DNA of 64,000 bases from Ancistrus triradiatus (GCA_025084515.1 JAJAGP010000280.1:186001-250000); one strand, 5' to 3'. Positions 24,340 to 36,600 are shown, counted from the stretch's first letter. The notes: generated by a model not told the origin, from the sequence alone. Numbers and translations: made by a program.

Positions 24340-25030
24340 AAGGTAAAGGCGGAGTGCTCGGTGCAAGTGCGAGGGCCCTGTCAAGTGTAAAACATAAGAA
24401 AGAAACTCGGTCTGCCCGACTAAAGGCAATTACAGCACGAAGCAGGGCGCTGAGAGGGATTTGAATCCGACCCCAGACGCGGCGCCGCACTTAATCAAAG
24501 TCGGCTGTATCGATCGGCTTTATATGAGCGGCTCTGCGAGCTCCGCGGCGCATTGATGCACCTGCGCTTTACCTTCGCCGGCTTAATTCGCCGATGAGAA
24601 ACGGGCGGGCGAAAACAGATTTGACATTGCGGAAAGCAGGGGACGGCCCCGGTGCCCCATGAATAAGATTTGTCGCGCTGTTTTTATTGAGTTGTGCCCC
24701 TTGTTGTCCTGGATTATTCATTGTTAGCGTTGGCTCCGGCACCAGGGAGACAATGCCGTCTCGATCAATGGCTCTGACAGATAATGAGGAGGATCCCGAT
24801 TTAAAAAGCGCCCGGCTCTTTAATGCAATCAGGCCTCTGTAATGCTGCCGTTCCAGATCCATCAACAATGGGATAGCAGAGAACAATCCTGTTACTCGGG
24901 ATCGGAAGCCTCTCATCCGCCTAATCAGTTTCCTACAGCAGGTGTCCTGGACAGTGCTCTGAATCCCTAAACGCCTGCTCCGAATCCCTCTAATTCCGAA
25001 CGCGTATTCCCGTTTCACTTCCTGACGCAG
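24340..25030. promoter_or_regulatory. Candidate conserved non-coding region in the probable first intron
   Basis: Unique GC-rich block with CTTAATTCGCCGATGAG, GGATTATTCATTGTTAGC, ACAGATAATGAGGAGGATCC and AATGCAATCAGGCCTCTGTA, embedded between repeat clusters. The - strand holds a 149-codon open frame (24569-25018), but it lacks domains and splice context. A regulatory element is the better guess. Confidence 0.28.
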
Positions 25031-25273
25031 ATGCGCTTTAACATTTGACCTAGCTAAGGATTTTCTCGCTTTGAGTAGCCAGTCATGGTCGGTCCAGAGC
25101 GTTTCTCGCGTTTGGCAGGTAGGCAGGTGTTCATTATAAGCCTTGCTGAGCGCCGGAGAGCGCCTTATATTACATTGTTGATCTGCTATCAGAGGATTTC
25201 TGTTGCAAGATGTTGCAATAAACGCAGACTGACTTTGCGAGGCCTTGTTCTTTCGTGGGTTAGGGTTGAAATG

Positions 25274-25560
25274 CAGTACAGTGCAAAAGTCTTAGGCCAT
25301 CATTAGACGTGTTGTTTTAGGAATACTGTAATGACCAAATATAACATGGTCTACAGTTGGACTCAGGAAATTTGAAACTTGGATTCGTCACTCCATAATC
25401 CTCTTTACCACCGATCTTTGGTGAGCTTTAGGATATCTTAGCCTTTTCACCCTCTTCCCTTTCTTGGCTGCTACTCTTCCGAAAAAAAAAACATTCCTGA
25501 TCTTCAGACTGTAGAAGGGTCATCCCAGTGACGATGCCAGATTTCTGAAGTGTGCATATA
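25274..25560. mobile_element. Truncated copy of the 22564 MITE family
   Basis: Starts CAGTACAGTGCAAAAGTCTT then AGGCCATCATTAGACG; later contains GGATATCTTAGCCTTTTCAC and a reversed internal block (CTTCAGACTGTAGAAGGGTC), so the interior has been rearranged. It abuts the next copy. Confidence 0.6.
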
Positions 25561-25566
25561 CATATA

Positions 25567-25996
25567 CAGTACTGAGCAAAAGTCTTAGGCCAGCATTAGA
25601 TCAGATATACATTGTTTTAGCAAAGGTATAATGACCATATATAATTGTTTCTCATTCTCTCTATAAGAATACGACTAAATACAGGACATTTGTATGCGGT
25701 ATTTAAAAAATCAGGTTCTATAGGCTACATCAATATTTACTATGAAATCCCCATATACTTAAGCAAGAGCAGCATCTGGGAGCTTCATCAGGATGCCAAG
25801 TTGACTGTTCTACAGTCCGAAAAAGCTTGAACTGGAATGGTCTTTTTAGAAAGGTAGCAGGGAGCAACCACTTTTTTGGAAAGGGGAACAGGGTGAAAAT
25901 GCTAAGACCTGCTGAAGATCACATATGTTATATACAGTCATTATACCATTCCTAAAACAACAGATCTATTGGTGACCTAAGACTTTTAAACATAAA
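25567..25996. mobile_element. Copy of the 22564 MITE family
   Basis: Starts CAGTACTGAGCAAAAGTCTT after TA and ends near GGTGACCTAAGACTTTTAAA, with internal GCAGCATCTGGGAGCTTCAT and GTTCTACAGTCCGAAAAAGC matching the 22564 copy. Confidence 0.7.
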
Positions 25997-26075
25997 GCAA
26001 CCAAAAAAATTCACATTAACCCAAAGAAAGAAAAATCAATAAATAGGATGTAAAAGAAGGTTATCATTCAAGTCT

Positions 26076-26290
26076 AGTCAAGTCAGATCTATTTATATAG
26101 CGCTTTTTACAGTGGAGCATTGTCTCAAAGCAACTTTACAAGTTTAGATTATCTCCTAACATCTACATCCAATCCCAAATTGAGCAAGCCTAGGGCGACA
26201 GTGGCAAGGAAAACTCCCTGAGTGTTATAGGAAGAAACCTTGGGAGGACCAAGACTCAAAAAGGGACCCAACCTCCTTGGGCGGCGTAGA
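26076..26290 (-). mobile_element. Non-LTR retrotransposon tail, reverse orientation
   Basis: Reads TATTTATATAGCGCTTTTTA, CAGTGGAGCATTGTCTCAAA, GGGCGACAGTGGCAAGGAAA and GAAACCTTGGGAGGACCAAG, the inverse of the tail of the element at 10995-11945. Inserted between two MITE copies. Confidence 0.7.
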
Positions 26291-26489
26291 TGATAAATAT
26301 AAGAACGAAATTAAAGTCATGGAGTCATAGTTCGAATCATTAGAGATAAAAAACAGAAAACTAACAAAAAAAGATCATGATTAAATTAAAACTGGACAAT
26401 AGAAACAATAGCAATAAAACATAAGCATTTTCAAGCTGTACAGAAGTACAAGTTAACATAAATACAAGCAATTCAATCAAGAAAAAATA

Positions 26490-26835
26490 AAACAACAAGT
26501 ATTAAGCCACCATTAGATTTGTTTGTTTAGCAATAATATTATGAGAATATATAACATATTGTCAACGACAGGAGCCAAAAATTTCAGATTTGGTCACAGC
26601 TTCTTTAGGCGACAGGGACAAGTAGTTAGTCATATTTGTTTAGAATGACTGCAGCGGCAGCTTCATGAGGATGCCAAGTTGATTCTACAGTATGAAGACG
26701 CTTGATCAGAAATCTTTTTGGAAAAGTAGCAGCCAATTATTAGTGTAAAAAAATGATATGGATATTATATACGGCCATTATAGCTTTGCTAAAGCAGGAA
26801 AAATAATGGTGTCCTAAGACTTTTGCACAGTACTG
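26490..26835. mobile_element. Copy of the 22564 MITE family
   Basis: Left part AGTATTAAGCCACCATTAGA, right end GGTGTCCTAAGACTTTTGCA then CAGTACTG. Internal GGCAGCTTCATGAGGATGCC matches the other copies. Confidence 0.65.
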
Positions 26836-27260
26836 CAAAAATAAAATCCCATCCTTATTGGGAAAATCATGCTGTTGCTTCATAAAGAACAGTGACCTGC
26901 GAGCTGTCTTCGTTGATCAAATATGAAGGCCGAGTGTGTGATGGACAAGCAAGCAGGTCTGTATGATATTACCTGTGGGTTACAGAGATTTTACTCGGAG
27001 CACAAACCAACATGTCTTGGCTGATGAGTTCCATTTGAGGAGGAAAATTGTGTACATGTGATTTTTTTTGCCATATTACTACTTCTTTGACAGCTTGCTC
27101 ATAAGCTTAGCTGTGCCTTTTGTGGCCTGTTGGGATGCCCATAGGCAATAAGAGGCAAATATTGTTGACTTTTATATCGTTCCAATCACCAATACCGAAT
27201 TCTGCGGTGTATGCATGCAGCCCAAATCCGACACTTTTTGTCATTTTTTTTTTCTCGCAG

Positions 27261-27395
27261 GGAATCGAAGGGAGATCAACGCTGGAAACTTCTTAAGATG
27301 CCAGAGCTGCCGGTGCGAACATTCTCACTTGAGCGCCGCCTTCTTTATTAGATAAACCATTGGGGGATCGAGGATCACTTGGACACGGTTGAGCA
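27261..27395 (+). promoter_or_regulatory. cdh10: 5' untranslated leader immediately upstream of the cadherin start codon
   Basis: A pyrimidine tract ending TTTCTCGCAG at 27260 is a good splice acceptor, so the exon carrying the start codon probably begins at 27261 and is joined to an upstream untranslated exon. The leader contains an upstream ATG at 27298 (A at -3) that opens a 17-codon reading frame closed by TAG at 27349-27351, 44 nt before the main ATG. The main ATG at 27396 has G at -3. The acceptor and uORF are seen; their use is inferred. Confidence 0.6.
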
Positions 27396-27602
27396 ATGAA
27401 TACCTTCCTCTGGCTCTTCGCATTGTTTTCCGTCCTCCCTCTGGTCCAGGCCACAACGTTCACCGCGAGGCGCCGGGGGACCTTGAGGCATGCAGAATGG
27501 CGGGACGGACCTGTGCTGCGGAGGATCAAGCGTGACTGGATGTGGAGGCAGTTCTTCCTGTCAGAGGAGTACACTGGAAGCAACTACCAGTACGTCGGAA
27601 AG
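27396..27602 (+). CDS. cdh10: Cadherin coding exon 1: signal peptide, prodomain and start of EC1
   Basis: Encodes residues 1-69 and ends in phase 0 at donor AAG|GTGAGA. Residues 1-19 are a hydrophobic signal peptide (MNTFLWLFALFSVLPLVQA). The basic prodomain is only about 27 residues and ends RRIKR at 46, a furin-type cleavage site. The mature protein would start DWMWRQFF, keeping the two tryptophans of the type II strand-swap arm, then EEYTGS.YQYVGK typical of the CDH6/9/10 group. The first mature residue is Asp where relatives usually have Gly or Ser. Confidence 0.92.
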
Positions 27603-30600
27603 GTGAGACGTGCCGGATCCGACTCGCAAACAAGGCCTCCCCGGTGTCGGGGGGGCCTGGGGTTGTAAGGGAATGAGAAATAACCCTTTGAGCTTTATGC
27701 GGCGTGACATAATGTTTGAATGCGGCCACGTGCCAGCCTGCCTCCGTTATCAAAGCGACAAATGTGAATTACACAGCCACCCAGGCATGAATATTCAGAG
27801 ACCAAAGCGCACGGGGGCTGAGGGTGGGTGTCTAAAAGGAGGGAGAAGATTCTCTACCAAGGCCCCATGCCTGATTTTGGCGTTCTCATTTCTAGGACAA
27901 AGTGGCTCACCAGGGATCTGACAGGAATCGACAATCATGGGCCATTTCATTCTCTTTCCTTCCGTCTCTCTCTCTCTCTCTCTCTAGTTTTTTTTCACCT
28001 GCTGACTTCCTACCCATCTGCAGTGGCTGTGTGAAAGGCGGATTTGCAATTCATCAAGCCGCAATTCAGAGGCGACGCCAAATTTATGCCACATTAACCA
28101 TGAAAGAGGGACCCGCACCAGTAGGCATCAGCGCGTCCTCTGTTCGTGACATGCTGTGATCACAATGTGTAATTTGCAACACTAAAAATACAGAGCCTCT
28201 TCTTCTGCGGGTGAGAGCGAGAAGGCTGGATTCAGGCCAGATCTGGTTTCTGATGGCTCTATTTTTATTATATTATTATCTAGGATCAAATGGGGACTGG
28301 CAACGGGAAAGTCCGATTGCGCAGTAAATTATCCATGACTTTAGCAACTATGCTAAGTTGAAGCTCAAGAATCAGGCTCGTTTTGCCCAGCAGATAGCAA
28401 TTCGACATTTATAAAACTACTAATTCACACTAGTACATAAAGTCCTTCAGTTCTGCAGTAATATTGTGTGTTAAAAGTTTTGTAATTTGTTCGGCAGCCT
28501 GCTAGCTAATTTAGCTATCATGAACAGTATATGTCACACCCGTGTTATTGGTGGGTGTTTCTGTGGGATTGTGGGAAGTAAACATCTAATATAAAACAGA
28601 ATAAAGTTAATAATAAAGTTAAACCAATCCAAATGCAATGGGATACAAAAGACCTTCATAATACACTCACACCTGGACAGCTACGAACTGGAGCCGTATC
28701 GTCTGTAACAACGAATCCAGGCTCTGTTTGGGATCCGATGATGGTCGGGTTTGAGTATGGCGGCCTCGTGGTGAGCGCTTCAGTCCTGCCTTTGTTCAAA
28801 CACTGCCCCAACTGCTGCTGTGATTACCTGAGGAGCCAATACAAATGCACTCGGTCACACCTAGTAGTGACACGAGGGACACTAACAACTCAGCGATATG
28901 TGCAGGACATCCTGTGGCCACGTTACCTCTCATGGCAGGGCTTCCAGCTGGCATTTTTCAGCAGGACATGGCCTGCTGGTTGCCAGATTTATCACCAATT
29001 GAGTATTTATGGGACCAGCTGGGACACCATCTTTGGCAACCTACGAGTGTGCAGGATCTACAAGACCAGCTGTACAGAACCTCTATAGCTCAATGCCCAA
29101 CCATATCTCATCTTGTATCCAAGCTAGAGGTGGAAGAACAGGGTACTAGAGCCTCCTTTCAATTGTACAGTTTTCCTCAATAAACTTATCCTTTCGTTCT
29201 AATACTGTAATCACTGTAATCATCATTGCTTTCCTACATATAAAGTTTCAGTCGATTCCAACTACTCCTTCTTGATGAGTTATTTTGTCAGTGAGTATAT
29301 TTACATCAAAGGCGCTTTCCATATCTACTAGCATTTAACAAATCCTAAAGGCCAAAGCTATATCCAAAGACTTTAATCTACCAATTGTATTTTTTGTTTC
29401 TGCTATAGCAAACCCTGTAAATTAAATGAAAAAAGTATAATGCAGGATGCACACCAGTTTAGATAAGGTCTAACCTCATGGTTGTAAACCAGGGGCATCA
29501 TCACACACACTTCACCGGGAATTGTTGCTGTGGACCACTAAAAATGACCGGGGTAAAAAGTAAATTTTATCCTGGGTTGCTGAGTAGAACTACAGTACAG
29601 GCACTGCATTTCCCAAAATCCTCCAACATCTTTCCAAAAGATTGAGCGGCTAAGTCTTCCAGTCAGTGCCAATTTATTAAGTACACTGCCTGGTTTCTAC
29701 ACTCATGGTCCATTTTACCTTACCAGCACTTTGTAGTTTTACAATTACCGACTGTAGTCCATCTGTTTCTCTACGTGCTTTGTTAGTCTCCTTTGCTCTG
29801 TTCTCTAATGGTCAGGACCCCCACAGGACCAGGTTTAGAGAACAGAGTAAAGGGGACTAACAAAAATATGTCGAGAAACAACTGGACTACAACAAATGGA
29901 CTAAGTAAGTGCAGAACTACAAAGTGCTTCTATATGATAAGTGGAGCTGATGAAATGGACAATGAGTGTAGACTGAGTTAGTAACAGGAAGGTTTATTTA
30001 TTGCTTTATTTATTTTTATCAATGTAACTAAGCTAAGCCAGTTCTTCAAATTGGGACCATCTTGTACTTACTTTGACATATTATTTTTCCCTTCAAACAT
30101 TTCCATTTACTCATTTAGCTGTTCTTATCCAGAGTGACATACAACTGATGCAACATTACAGCTGTGGGTTAAGGGCCTTGCTCAACAGTGGCAGCTTCAT
30201 GGCTTTTTTGTTCATATAGGTTTGAACGCTCCCAGTATTTTAAGCCAGAAACAAACAACCCACAAGTGTCGAGAGGGTAATACAGAGTATGTCAAGAGAC
30301 AAGACCAGGATTAGCACCCAATATCCCCAATATAAACAGAATCAGAACACTCTCGTCAAACCAAAAAAGACCAACAGTGAGTCATACAACTTTCTTACAA
30401 CACTTTTGACATATTTCATTGTATTACAAAAATAATTTGAAACTTAAAATGGCTGCCCTCTCAATCTTGTTTTCAATTTGTTACGGTACGCCATGATGCT
30501 GATGGCTGGCGAACCGTTAAAGAATAAAAATAATGAACAAATGTTTCTTTTAAATAATTTATTGTTTTAATCAGTGTTAGGACCCAAGTGCAGTTAGCTC

Positions 30601-33600
30601 CAGATGGAATTAGTGAACCAAAAGAAATGATAAATGATAAGCAATATAAAATAAATAAAAAACCAAGCCTGCAGTTAATGCAGGACCTGGGACTCGAACG
30701 CCCGAACCCTAGTGTCAGGGACAAGTATAATCACGGTTTGCCACGGCGTCAGACACTAGGACCCGGGAGGAAGAGCAGGTAAGCTGAACGGCAGACAAAG
30801 GAGACGCCTGGAGCGGACTAAAAATAAGGTTTAAAAACCGTCTAAAAACTACGACGGAAACCAAAGCAAATAAGATGCGCACGCAGATAAGCAGCGTGAT
30901 CAAAAACAGACGTTTTTAACGCGATTATTAACAGGATCCGAGCGCTTCTAGCCCGAGCTCTGCTCGCAGGAGCTCGGCTGCGCCGGAGACTGCTGAGGGT
31001 TCGCGTGCGACCACAGCGCGTGCAGAGTTACAGCGAGTGACTCGGAATCGACTCACTCACGCTGAGAGATCCGCAGAGGAAACTCACGGTCCTCCCGCTT
31101 CCATGGGAGCATGAGTCCGAACGGAGAGCCTGCAAAGAGCGTGTCACGGTTCTCCCTGTACCAAATTGAGCATGAGACTGATGCGGGTCCCCAGCAGGCA
31201 CGTACCACGGATACTCCTGGCTGATCGCTCACTGGAGTGTGGCACCAAAGCCAGGGAGATGCGCACAAGCACAGAAGAGCGGCCGAGCCGCGATCACTGG
31301 AAGACGCTTCCAGATGGCCTAACGCCACTCCAAAGCGTGAATGAACTTTCCCTTTCCTACCTAAGGCCCTGGCAAATACCTCAAGCGTTTTCGCTCTACT
31401 CAAGTCCCCCCCTTTGCGGGAGAACTTGTACCGTTGTCCCTGAAGGAAAAAGGAGAAAGATCCGAGCAGCAAGAAAGCGATGAAAGCTGTCAAACGTAGC
31501 GGAAGGCGGACAGTATGCAAGCAGTCGGTGAGGATGCAATAGCTTCCCAACGCAATCACATTGCCAATCAGTAATGCTAACGTGAATGCACTGCAATGTG
31601 GGGATTCCACACGATAACTGAGCCAACAGTGGCCTCTACTGTCTGCTCAGGGGAATCCCCAGAAAAGTGGGGAGAGCAGACACTGCTGAGAAGGGCCAAC
31701 ACTGGCCGCTAACGGCCAAAGTGTAGGCCCTAACACAATTGGCTTATATTTGTAAGACTGGTGATTTCTGGAGTTAATAATCACTTGAAGTCCCAGAACT
31801 TTACTGTGCATATGCATTTAACCTTTTGTGGCATTTGGTTGAACTTTTGCTGTAAAACATTTTGAGTTTTCTGTTTTCTCTTTAGTGGAAAATATGTAAA
31901 AGTCGTCTGAGGTAATTGCTCATACGCTACAGATTTGATAGATTTGATAGATATTGGGATTAGTAGAAGATTTATTCAAAGGTCTAAGTCCAATCGAGTC
32001 TTGAGAGAAGCGGGATTTAACCAGGATTTAAAAGAAGCAGAAGCTCAACTGCACACGAGGAAAAGTAGATCTGAAGTTTGAGTTTGAGAAACCGAAACCT
32101 TGCAGATCTACAGATGCTGTTTCTGGAAATATACCAAATGCCAGTTGACTTTGTCTTCACCAGAAAAGCCTTATTTGAAACGGAAACTTTTTATTGAAAA
32201 GATTAATATGTGTGAAAAACATGCACATTGATTAGGCCCCGGCTCCTCATAACCCTGAATTGGATTAAGCAGGAATGGAAAAGAATGCAGAACAACCTTA
32301 CAAGGTATAATCCAAGCAATGGAGCAACTATTTATCTGCAAACGTTGGATGCAGACGAGCCTTCATTCTGAGAGTGTGATTGAGCAAATCAGTTAGGTCA
32401 TGCCAGAACACTGCCTCGTCATTATCGCTACCCTTAGGGAGTCACAATTTGCATTCATTTCCACACCCACAGAGTTTTTGCTTTAAGAATTATTGACTGC
32501 TGTAATGCACAGACATTAATTCTTAATGGTCTGAAATATCAGCGCTCCATCTCCAAAACTCTTATAAAAGTGCTTATAAAATTACTTATAAAAGTGCTAA
32601 TATGAAAACTATACACTACATTATCATCCTACTGTGGGGTATAAAATAAAACACTATAGGGTTTGTACATTTCCTTGGATTTACAAAGGCTCATAATGAT
32701 TAGTTTGCTTGTCAACTGGGAATATGTGTGATTTCCACATCCTAACATCAGGCCGGTATGTAAACTCAATTGTACCTATGTAATTGAGGCAAGTGTAATA
32801 CCTTGTGTTCCTGCCTTTTGCCAAGCATTTCCAGGACCCACTATGACCCTCAGCAGGATATACATATGGACGATAAGTAGAGAACAGTACAATTGGGTTC
32901 ATCTCTGGTGGGATGAGGTTCAGTGTGAGTTCAGTGTCCTTGAAGGCAAATACAGGTTGAGAAGGATCAGCAATAGGAGTGGGTTCAAAGGTTTGTGAAA
33001 AACTTACATCTTGAGTTTGAAATGCCTGCAATGCTGTAATTGCTGCGGATTCTTAATGAACGGATGCATGTTGATTACAAACTGGAAATGCTAGAGTACT
33101 AACAATTTTAACCCTGTAAATAATGCTGAAATTTGCATAATGGAGATTTGGGCTCCATTTGTGACTATAATCATATCCAACACCCACGACTTTACCAGAC
33201 GTCAACGCAGAGAAGCTGGTTCCAGAGCTCGAGGGTGAACGAGGACCTGTACTTAATATGCATTATACAGCCACACTGATGTATGTATTAATATTAATCT
33301 ATGAACCCTAGTGGCGTACTTGTTGTGTTACTACTGCATTAGAACTTGATGCAGATTTTTATAAAATTATATTATGAAGCACCAAAGAAGGACAATTGTG
33401 AGCAGAGCAGGAGTAACACAGAGCTAAACTTTACTGCTTTTAGATTCACAAATAATACAAAGGGAGTCAAAATGAGAGGGGAATTTTTGAAAGAGAAAAA
33501 AAAACACCTCTCTAAATCAAACCGGACTAAAAGCCTCATTTGTATTTAATGGAATAAGTCCCGAAGGCGTTTGCTGTAAAAATTCTCTCTGTGGTGCTTA

Positions 33601-36600
33601 TTAACCGCTATTGTCCCTGGAGAGCTTCCCTTCTGAAAGCTTGTGCTGATAAGCCGCAATTCACGCCTGAGAGTCCATCAGGGGAATAAAAGAGAGTAGA
33701 ACATCGCATTAACACCTTCAACAGCAGCGCACGCAAAAAAAAAAAAAGACAGGCGCACTTGTTTCATGTTGCGGTTTCACGTCACGGAGTGGATCCTGAT
33801 CGAATATGGCAACCAGAACCTTGAATGGATTCAAATTGTGATGCTGGGGCTCTGCCTGCCAGCAGAGGGGGACCTCAGAGAGTATGGGGACTGAGAGGTA
33901 CTGAAGGTACTGGACTATGGTGCAGCAGGTCCCGGGTTGGACTGTAACAGTTGTAAGTCACTGTTGATAAGGGCGTCTGCTAAATGCCTACATGTAGAGG
34001 AGTGTCAGAATTAGTAGCCTACGTTTTGTTACATGTGCCAGGTTAAAACATTCACAGCCTTTTGAGTCACAGTACAGCAGTGGACAGGTCAAGTTAAGCC
34101 CTGGCTCCCCACGAATGAAAAAGAATGAATGAATGAATGCAGAACAACTCATACAACCTTACAACATACAATCCAATCATTGTTCAATGGCCCAGAATAG
34201 GCAGTTTACATTTGAAAACCCAAATTTGAACCCTCAACCTTCTTAGGACCTTATATCCTGCGCCACAAATGTTATACTTGTACAAACGGGATATAATTGC
34301 TGTCCCTGCATTGGTGTGGGTTTCAGCCTATGTTTGTTGGTTTCCCTCCACCTCCTAAAACTCAATTGTCCCTGAATAAGTACACCCAAATATCATGTTT
34401 TTGCTTCGTTCTTCTCCAGCTTCGCTCAGATAAGGACAGAGGAGACGGGACGGCGCGCTATGTCCTCTCCGGAGAGGGAGCTGGCACCATTTTCCGCATC
34501 GACGAGAAGTCCGGCGACCTCCACGCCACTCAGAGACTGGACCGGGAAGAAAAGTCGTCCTACACCCTGCAAGCGCAGGCCTTCAACAAGTACACGGGCC
34601 TCCCTCTGGAACCAGCCACCGAGTTCATCGTCAAGATCCACGACATTAACGACAACGAGCCCAAGTTCACGCAGGCCACCTATTCCGCCAGCGTTCCTGA
34701 GATGTCCGATGTCGGTGAGGGATGTCATATTTCCATTCTCCTTGTTTGCTTGTTTTCTACTTGGGTGCGTCTGCGAATCGGGCGTCCCGGAGCTTTTAAG
34801 GTCAAGGATGCCTCGGTGCCTTACATTTCCAGATAGATTTTTTCTGACAAGCCGTCGGAGCCTGAAGAATGTCAGACTCGGTAGTAAAGTGTTATCCGGG
34901 AGCCATCATTTCGCTTTCGGCCGCCTCCTAACGCTTTTACTTCTGCTCTGCGCGCAAGCAATAGATGTACCTATTTTGTCTCGGGGAAATTGAGCCACAG
35001 TCGAGCAGTGATGCAACTGGTGCAAGAAATAGAGAGGCTGTTACGTGTTTGTTATATTTATGTTTGCTAGCACACCCGGGGGGGTTGTCCTCGATGCAAC
35101 GCATCAGAAATTACCGTTAGTACACACGGTGGAATGGAATTTAGTGAGAACTTAATGGAAAACATTGTGATTTAATCATGTTGACTAGTCGTAATGTCAG
35201 CATTTTTGAAAAGTCAGCCAAACGCAATGAGAAAGAATCAATGAACCGTCAGCTGCTATGGGGGAGAAAAAAAACTGAAGATGATGACATAATCAGGGAG
35301 AAAGACATTACCGAAAGTGCATTACTGTTTTTGGGGTTGAATACATTAAGCCATGAAGCTAACAACCATTCTCGTTTCTCTTCTTTTGCAAGTCGATTTT
35401 TGATTTCTGGATTTTCCATTAGCAAAAGTTGTTGAAAAATAACCAGTCCATGAGGTTTTTGTCACCTCAGTGCACCACCAACTGAGCCACCTTGGTCCTT
35501 AAACCCCTTCAGGCAAGGTCCTCTCTGGGGTTCTGTTCCCCACCAGGTTTTAACCTGCCCGCCTGTCTGTCTCCTCACCAGTGACCCTTTCATTCTTCAT
35601 ATTTTGTGTTCCCTCAAGTCGTGGAGGCTGGGTTTGCCACTGGAGTGGCAACTACGAGAGTGTTGGTTCCCAATGGTGAGCCTCCCCTGGTTCATATAAT
35701 GCCTCTGGCAAAGTGACGGTGGTCTGCGATTGCACTCTCATTGGGGTTCTGTTTCCCACCAGATTCCATCCCAGCCCCTGTTATCTGTCCTTCCCTGCCT
35801 CGCAAAGGGCACGTCCACCTTCCATGATTCAGAACTCCTCCTGATCTTGGGGACAGGGTCTGTGGTAGCACAAGTGGACCAATGGGCACCCCGACAAACA
35901 CCATTTAGTTGGGATTCGTGGGTTTCCCATCGCAAACCAATGCAAATAGCTACAATTATCAAGTGAACCAAGGGAACATGTAACTACTGCTTAAGGAATG
36001 TTTTTATTTTTTATCCCAGGAGATGAGGACATACTGAAATGCCTGGCACCAACAAACAAAAGCACCATTGTTCGTTGTGCTACTGCATGTTGATGATGTA
36101 ATAAACAGATGCTACTAAGAAACAAAAGTAGCTGCAAAGTTTGGTGTATGAAAGGAAAATTAGAATTGTGGTCCTGGTCAAAATATTATGGTGAATACAT
36201 TGCTAATGGATTAACCAAAAAACATTTTGCAGATGTTTGACATTCTAGCTGTTTTAATGAAGGACGAGGATCAGTTGAAGTCTGCCTTCTCTAGATCTTT
36301 CCAGACATGTTACTGGCTACACCAAAACACTGAGCTAATGCATTTTTTAAAGAAAATAACCTCAAGACCTTCAAAGTCCTGGGATTTGAACTTACAATCT
36401 TAAAGACCCTAGAGCCGAATCTGAGCTCTGAAAGATTGTGCTAATTGTGTGAAATAGGAGACTAAAGGGCAAAACTGCTTTATACACACACACACAAAAC
36501 AGAACTGTACAGCGGACTTGACGGAGTATTACATTTGCGTTACCTCTTTTTCTGTAGTTATAGTTTTTATTTACTGAACGAGCGGGGAGCGCATCACGGC

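Larger units (their letters stand above)
17400..27260 (+). other. Probable 5' intron of the cadherin gene
   Basis: If 17399 is the end of exon 1, this 9.9-kb stretch is intron 1, ending at TTTCTCGCAG. It holds GA microsatellites, candidate conserved blocks (18050-18800, 19970-20720, 24340-25030), a very T-rich tract (19300-19990), a degenerate repeat block (21700-22215) and a cluster of short inverted-repeat elements (22564-26835). I see no coding exon in it. 17400-18050 and 20720-21235 hold nothing further that I recognise. Confidence 0.3.
27603..34419 (+). other. Intron after cadherin coding exon 1
   Basis: GTGAGA to CTTCTCCAG, 6.8 kb. Contents, in order: a unique block just after the exon with a CT repeat, a Tc1/Tc3-like transposase relic (about 28840-29190), a fold-back element (29664-29980), SINE-like fragments near 30105-30205 and 33905-34006, and a 1.16-kb candidate mobile element (30574-31736). 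No other coding exon is evident; 31740-33550 is AT-rich intronic DNA without recognised features. Confidence 0.85.

Noticed and set aside
24569..25018. 149-codon open frame on the - strand
   Set aside because: GC-rich unique block favours chance open frames; no domain, no splice context, better explained as non-coding regulatory DNA.
31053..31610. 185-codon open frame on the - strand
   Set aside because: Located in a CpG-rich candidate mobile element, overlapped by open frames in other phases, and with no recognisable motif.
34460..34993. 177-codon frame over exon 2
   Set aside because: Shadow in another phase of the cadherin exon, rich in Ser/Pro/Arg as expected for a shifted GC-rich exon.
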